From: PBB1 sp965229345
GTDB lineage: Bacteria > Pseudomonadota > Gammaproteobacteria > Burkholderiales > Burkholderiaceae_C
Direction of reading: 5' to 3'
Assembly (NCBI GenBank): GCA_965229345.1
Contig: OZ245872.1
Span: forward strand, 744,001 to 808,000
Length of the DNA stretch: 64,000 nucleotides
In this document: positions 62,943 to 64,000 of the stretch, in pieces
Position numbering within the stretch: position 1 is the stretch's first letter
Layout: the number at the start of each line of letters is the position of its first letter
Notes under the pieces: generated by a model
What the model was told of the DNA's origin: nothing
Database searches by the model: none
Seen by the model: the letters and a program-made list of their open reading frames with translations, nothing else
Made by a program: the position numbers and the translations under genes

Positions 62943-64000
62943 ATGGCTTTCACCGCGTCAGACCACCCCACCTCCCTGATGGCCAACGCCATCCGCGCCC
63001 TGACGATGGACGCCGTGCAGCAGGCCAATTCCGGCCACCCCGGCGCGCCCATGGGCATGGCCGACATCGCGGTCGCGCTGTGGAGCCGGCACCTCAAGCA
63101 CAACCCCGGCAACCCGCACTGGGCCGACCGCGACCGCTTCGTGCTGAGCAATGGGCACGGCTCGATGCTGATCTACGCGCTGCTGCACCTCACCGGCTAT
63201 GCGCTGCCGATGAGCGAGCTGCGCAACTTCCGCCAGCTGCACAGCAAGACGCCGGGCCACCCCGAGGTCGGCATCACGCCGGGCGTGGAAACCACCACCG
63301 GCCCGCTGGGCCAGGGCATCACCAACGCGGTCGGCTTCGCGCTGGCCGAAAAGCTGCTCGCGGCCGAGTTCAACCGGCCCGGCCACACCATCGTCGACCA
63401 CCACACCTACGCCTTTCTCGGCGACGGCTGCCTGATGGAGGGCATCAGCCATGAAGCCTGCGCGCTGGCCGGCGCCTGGAAGCTGAACAAGCTGATCGCG
63501 CTGTACGACGACAACGGCATCAGCATCGATGGACAGGTCAAGCCCTGGTTCATCGACGACACGCCGAAGCGCTTCGAGGCTTACGGCTGGAACGTCATCG
63601 CCCATGTCGACGGCCACGATGTCGATGCGGTCGATGCCGCGATCGCCAAGGCGAAGCTGGCTGACAAGCCGACGCTGATCTGTTGCAAGACCACCATCGG
63701 CAAGGGCTCGCCGAACCGCGGTGGCACCGCCAAAGCGCACGGTGAGGCCTTGGGCGCCGAAGAAATCAAGCTGACCCGCGAAGCGCTGGGCTGGACCAGC
63801 GAGCCCTTTGTCATCCCCGAAATCGTCTACGAGCAGTGGGACGCACGCCACAGCGGCCTGGCGGCAGAGTCGGCCTGGGTCGATGCCTTCGAGGCCTACG
63901 GCAAGGCCTACCCCGAACTGGCGCTCGAATACGTGCGCCGTGTCGAGGGCCAGCTGCCGAAGAACTTTGCGCAGGTCGCCGTGGACGCCGCCCTCGCGGC
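62943..64000 (+). CDS. tkt: Transketolase, 5' part
   Basis: The first 352 residues of transketolase; the frame is still open at the right edge, so the gene continues outside. The N-terminal thiamine-diphosphate-binding domain is complete: SGHPGAPMGMA, the SNGHGSMLIYALLHLTGY block, TTTGPLGQGI, and the GDGCLMEGISHEA metal/pyrophosphate motif followed by DDNGISIDG. The enzyme shuttles two-carbon units in the pentose phosphate pathway. It is divergent from murU. The start at 62943 (MAFTASDHPTS) is typical. Confidence 0.96.
   Translation, partial: MAFTASDHPTSLMANAIRALTMDAVQQANSGHPGAPMGMADIAVALWSRHLKHNPGNPHWADRDRFVLSNGHGSMLIYALLHLTGYALPMSELRNFRQLHSKTPGHPEVGITPGVETTTGPLGQGITNAVGFALAEKLLAAEFNRPGHTIVDHHTYAFLGDGCLMEGISHEACALAGAWKLNKLIALYDDNGISIDGQVKPWFIDDTPKRFEAYGWNVIAHVDGHDVDAVDAAIAKAKLADKPTLICCKTTIGKGSPNRGGTAKAHGEALGAEEIKLTREALGWTSEPFVIPEIVYEQWDARHSGLAAESAWVDAFEAYGKAYPELALEYVRRVEGQLPKNFAQVAVDAALA

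Overview
The window reads as a chromosomal segment of a GC-rich betaproteobacterium of the order Burkholderiales, probably from the Leptothrix/Sphaerotilus/Rubrivivax/Roseateles neighbourhood. The assignment rests on base composition, on familiar Burkholderiales gene sets (dacC-dat-ybeD-lipB-lipA, phoH-ybeY, a PTS EIIA-HPr-EI set with no sugar permease, alr facing lplT) and on small families typical of the order (DUF1840, DUF3455, DUF4197, DUF2946). Nearly everything is core or lineage-specific chromosome. There is no prophage, CRISPR array or intact insertion sequence. The only clearly foreign patch is about 3.95-5.35 kb.

Layout. 0-4 kb: tail of a metallophosphoesterase, a TetR/PaiB divergent pair, and a two-gene c-type cytochrome operon. 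3.95-5.3 kb: a decayed IS110-type transposase followed by an AT-richer orphan gene. 5.4-13.6 kb: ssb and recQ (divergent), an LpxR-like outer-membrane protein, uvrA, tRNA-Arg(CCG) and an anchored diheme c5-type cytochrome. 13.7-20.5 kb: DUF3455, an operon of small hydrolase and unknown genes, an ECF sigma/anti-sigma pair, a two-PAS histidine kinase, a zinc-finger protein and ilvE. 20.5-28.3 kb: radA, arfB, a thioesterase, alr, lplT with a 17-codon leader ORF, a DMT exporter, glutathione peroxidase and tyrB. 28.4-33 kb: a translationally coupled HD-GYP and GGDEF-EAL pair, DUF1840 and a phosphoglycerate-mutase-like phosphatase. 33-38 kb: ruvB and ruvA on the minus strand, separated by a plus-strand copper module (DUF2946, TonB receptor, PCu(A)C chaperone). 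38-46 kb: a two-component system, phoH-ybeY, a CorA-type transporter, divergent hemB/hemJ and a VanZ-like protein. 46-53.8 kb: ferredoxin, hydrolase, dacC, dat, ybeD, lipB, lipA, a TlpA-like protein, DUF4197 and a degenerate sensor-kinase/receiver fusion. 53.9-58.2 kb: a lipoprotein and the PTS genes, with an inverted acyltransferase between ptsH and ptsI and a one-base frameshift in ptsI. 58.2-64 kb: a UbiH-type monooxygenase, pepP, dmeF, murU and the 5' part of tkt.

Two observations stand out. First, at least eleven genes (TetR, radA, ruvB, ruvA, DUF2946, hemJ, ferredoxin, lipoprotein, PTS EIIA, ptsI, pepP) carry a TANNNT or GATAAT hexamer only 5-8 bases before the start codon and have no Shine-Dalgarno site. 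This is the geometry expected of leaderless mRNAs. Second, the PTS is broken twice: by an inverted gene between ptsH and ptsI, and by a frameshift inside ptsI. Other points include a structured leader before the diheme cytochrome, a CTG start overlapping the lplT stop, and a pseudo-receiver kinase. I did not find a convincing undescribed multi-gene system. The leaderless-promoter pattern and the orphan gene at 4.3-5.3 kb are the best leads.
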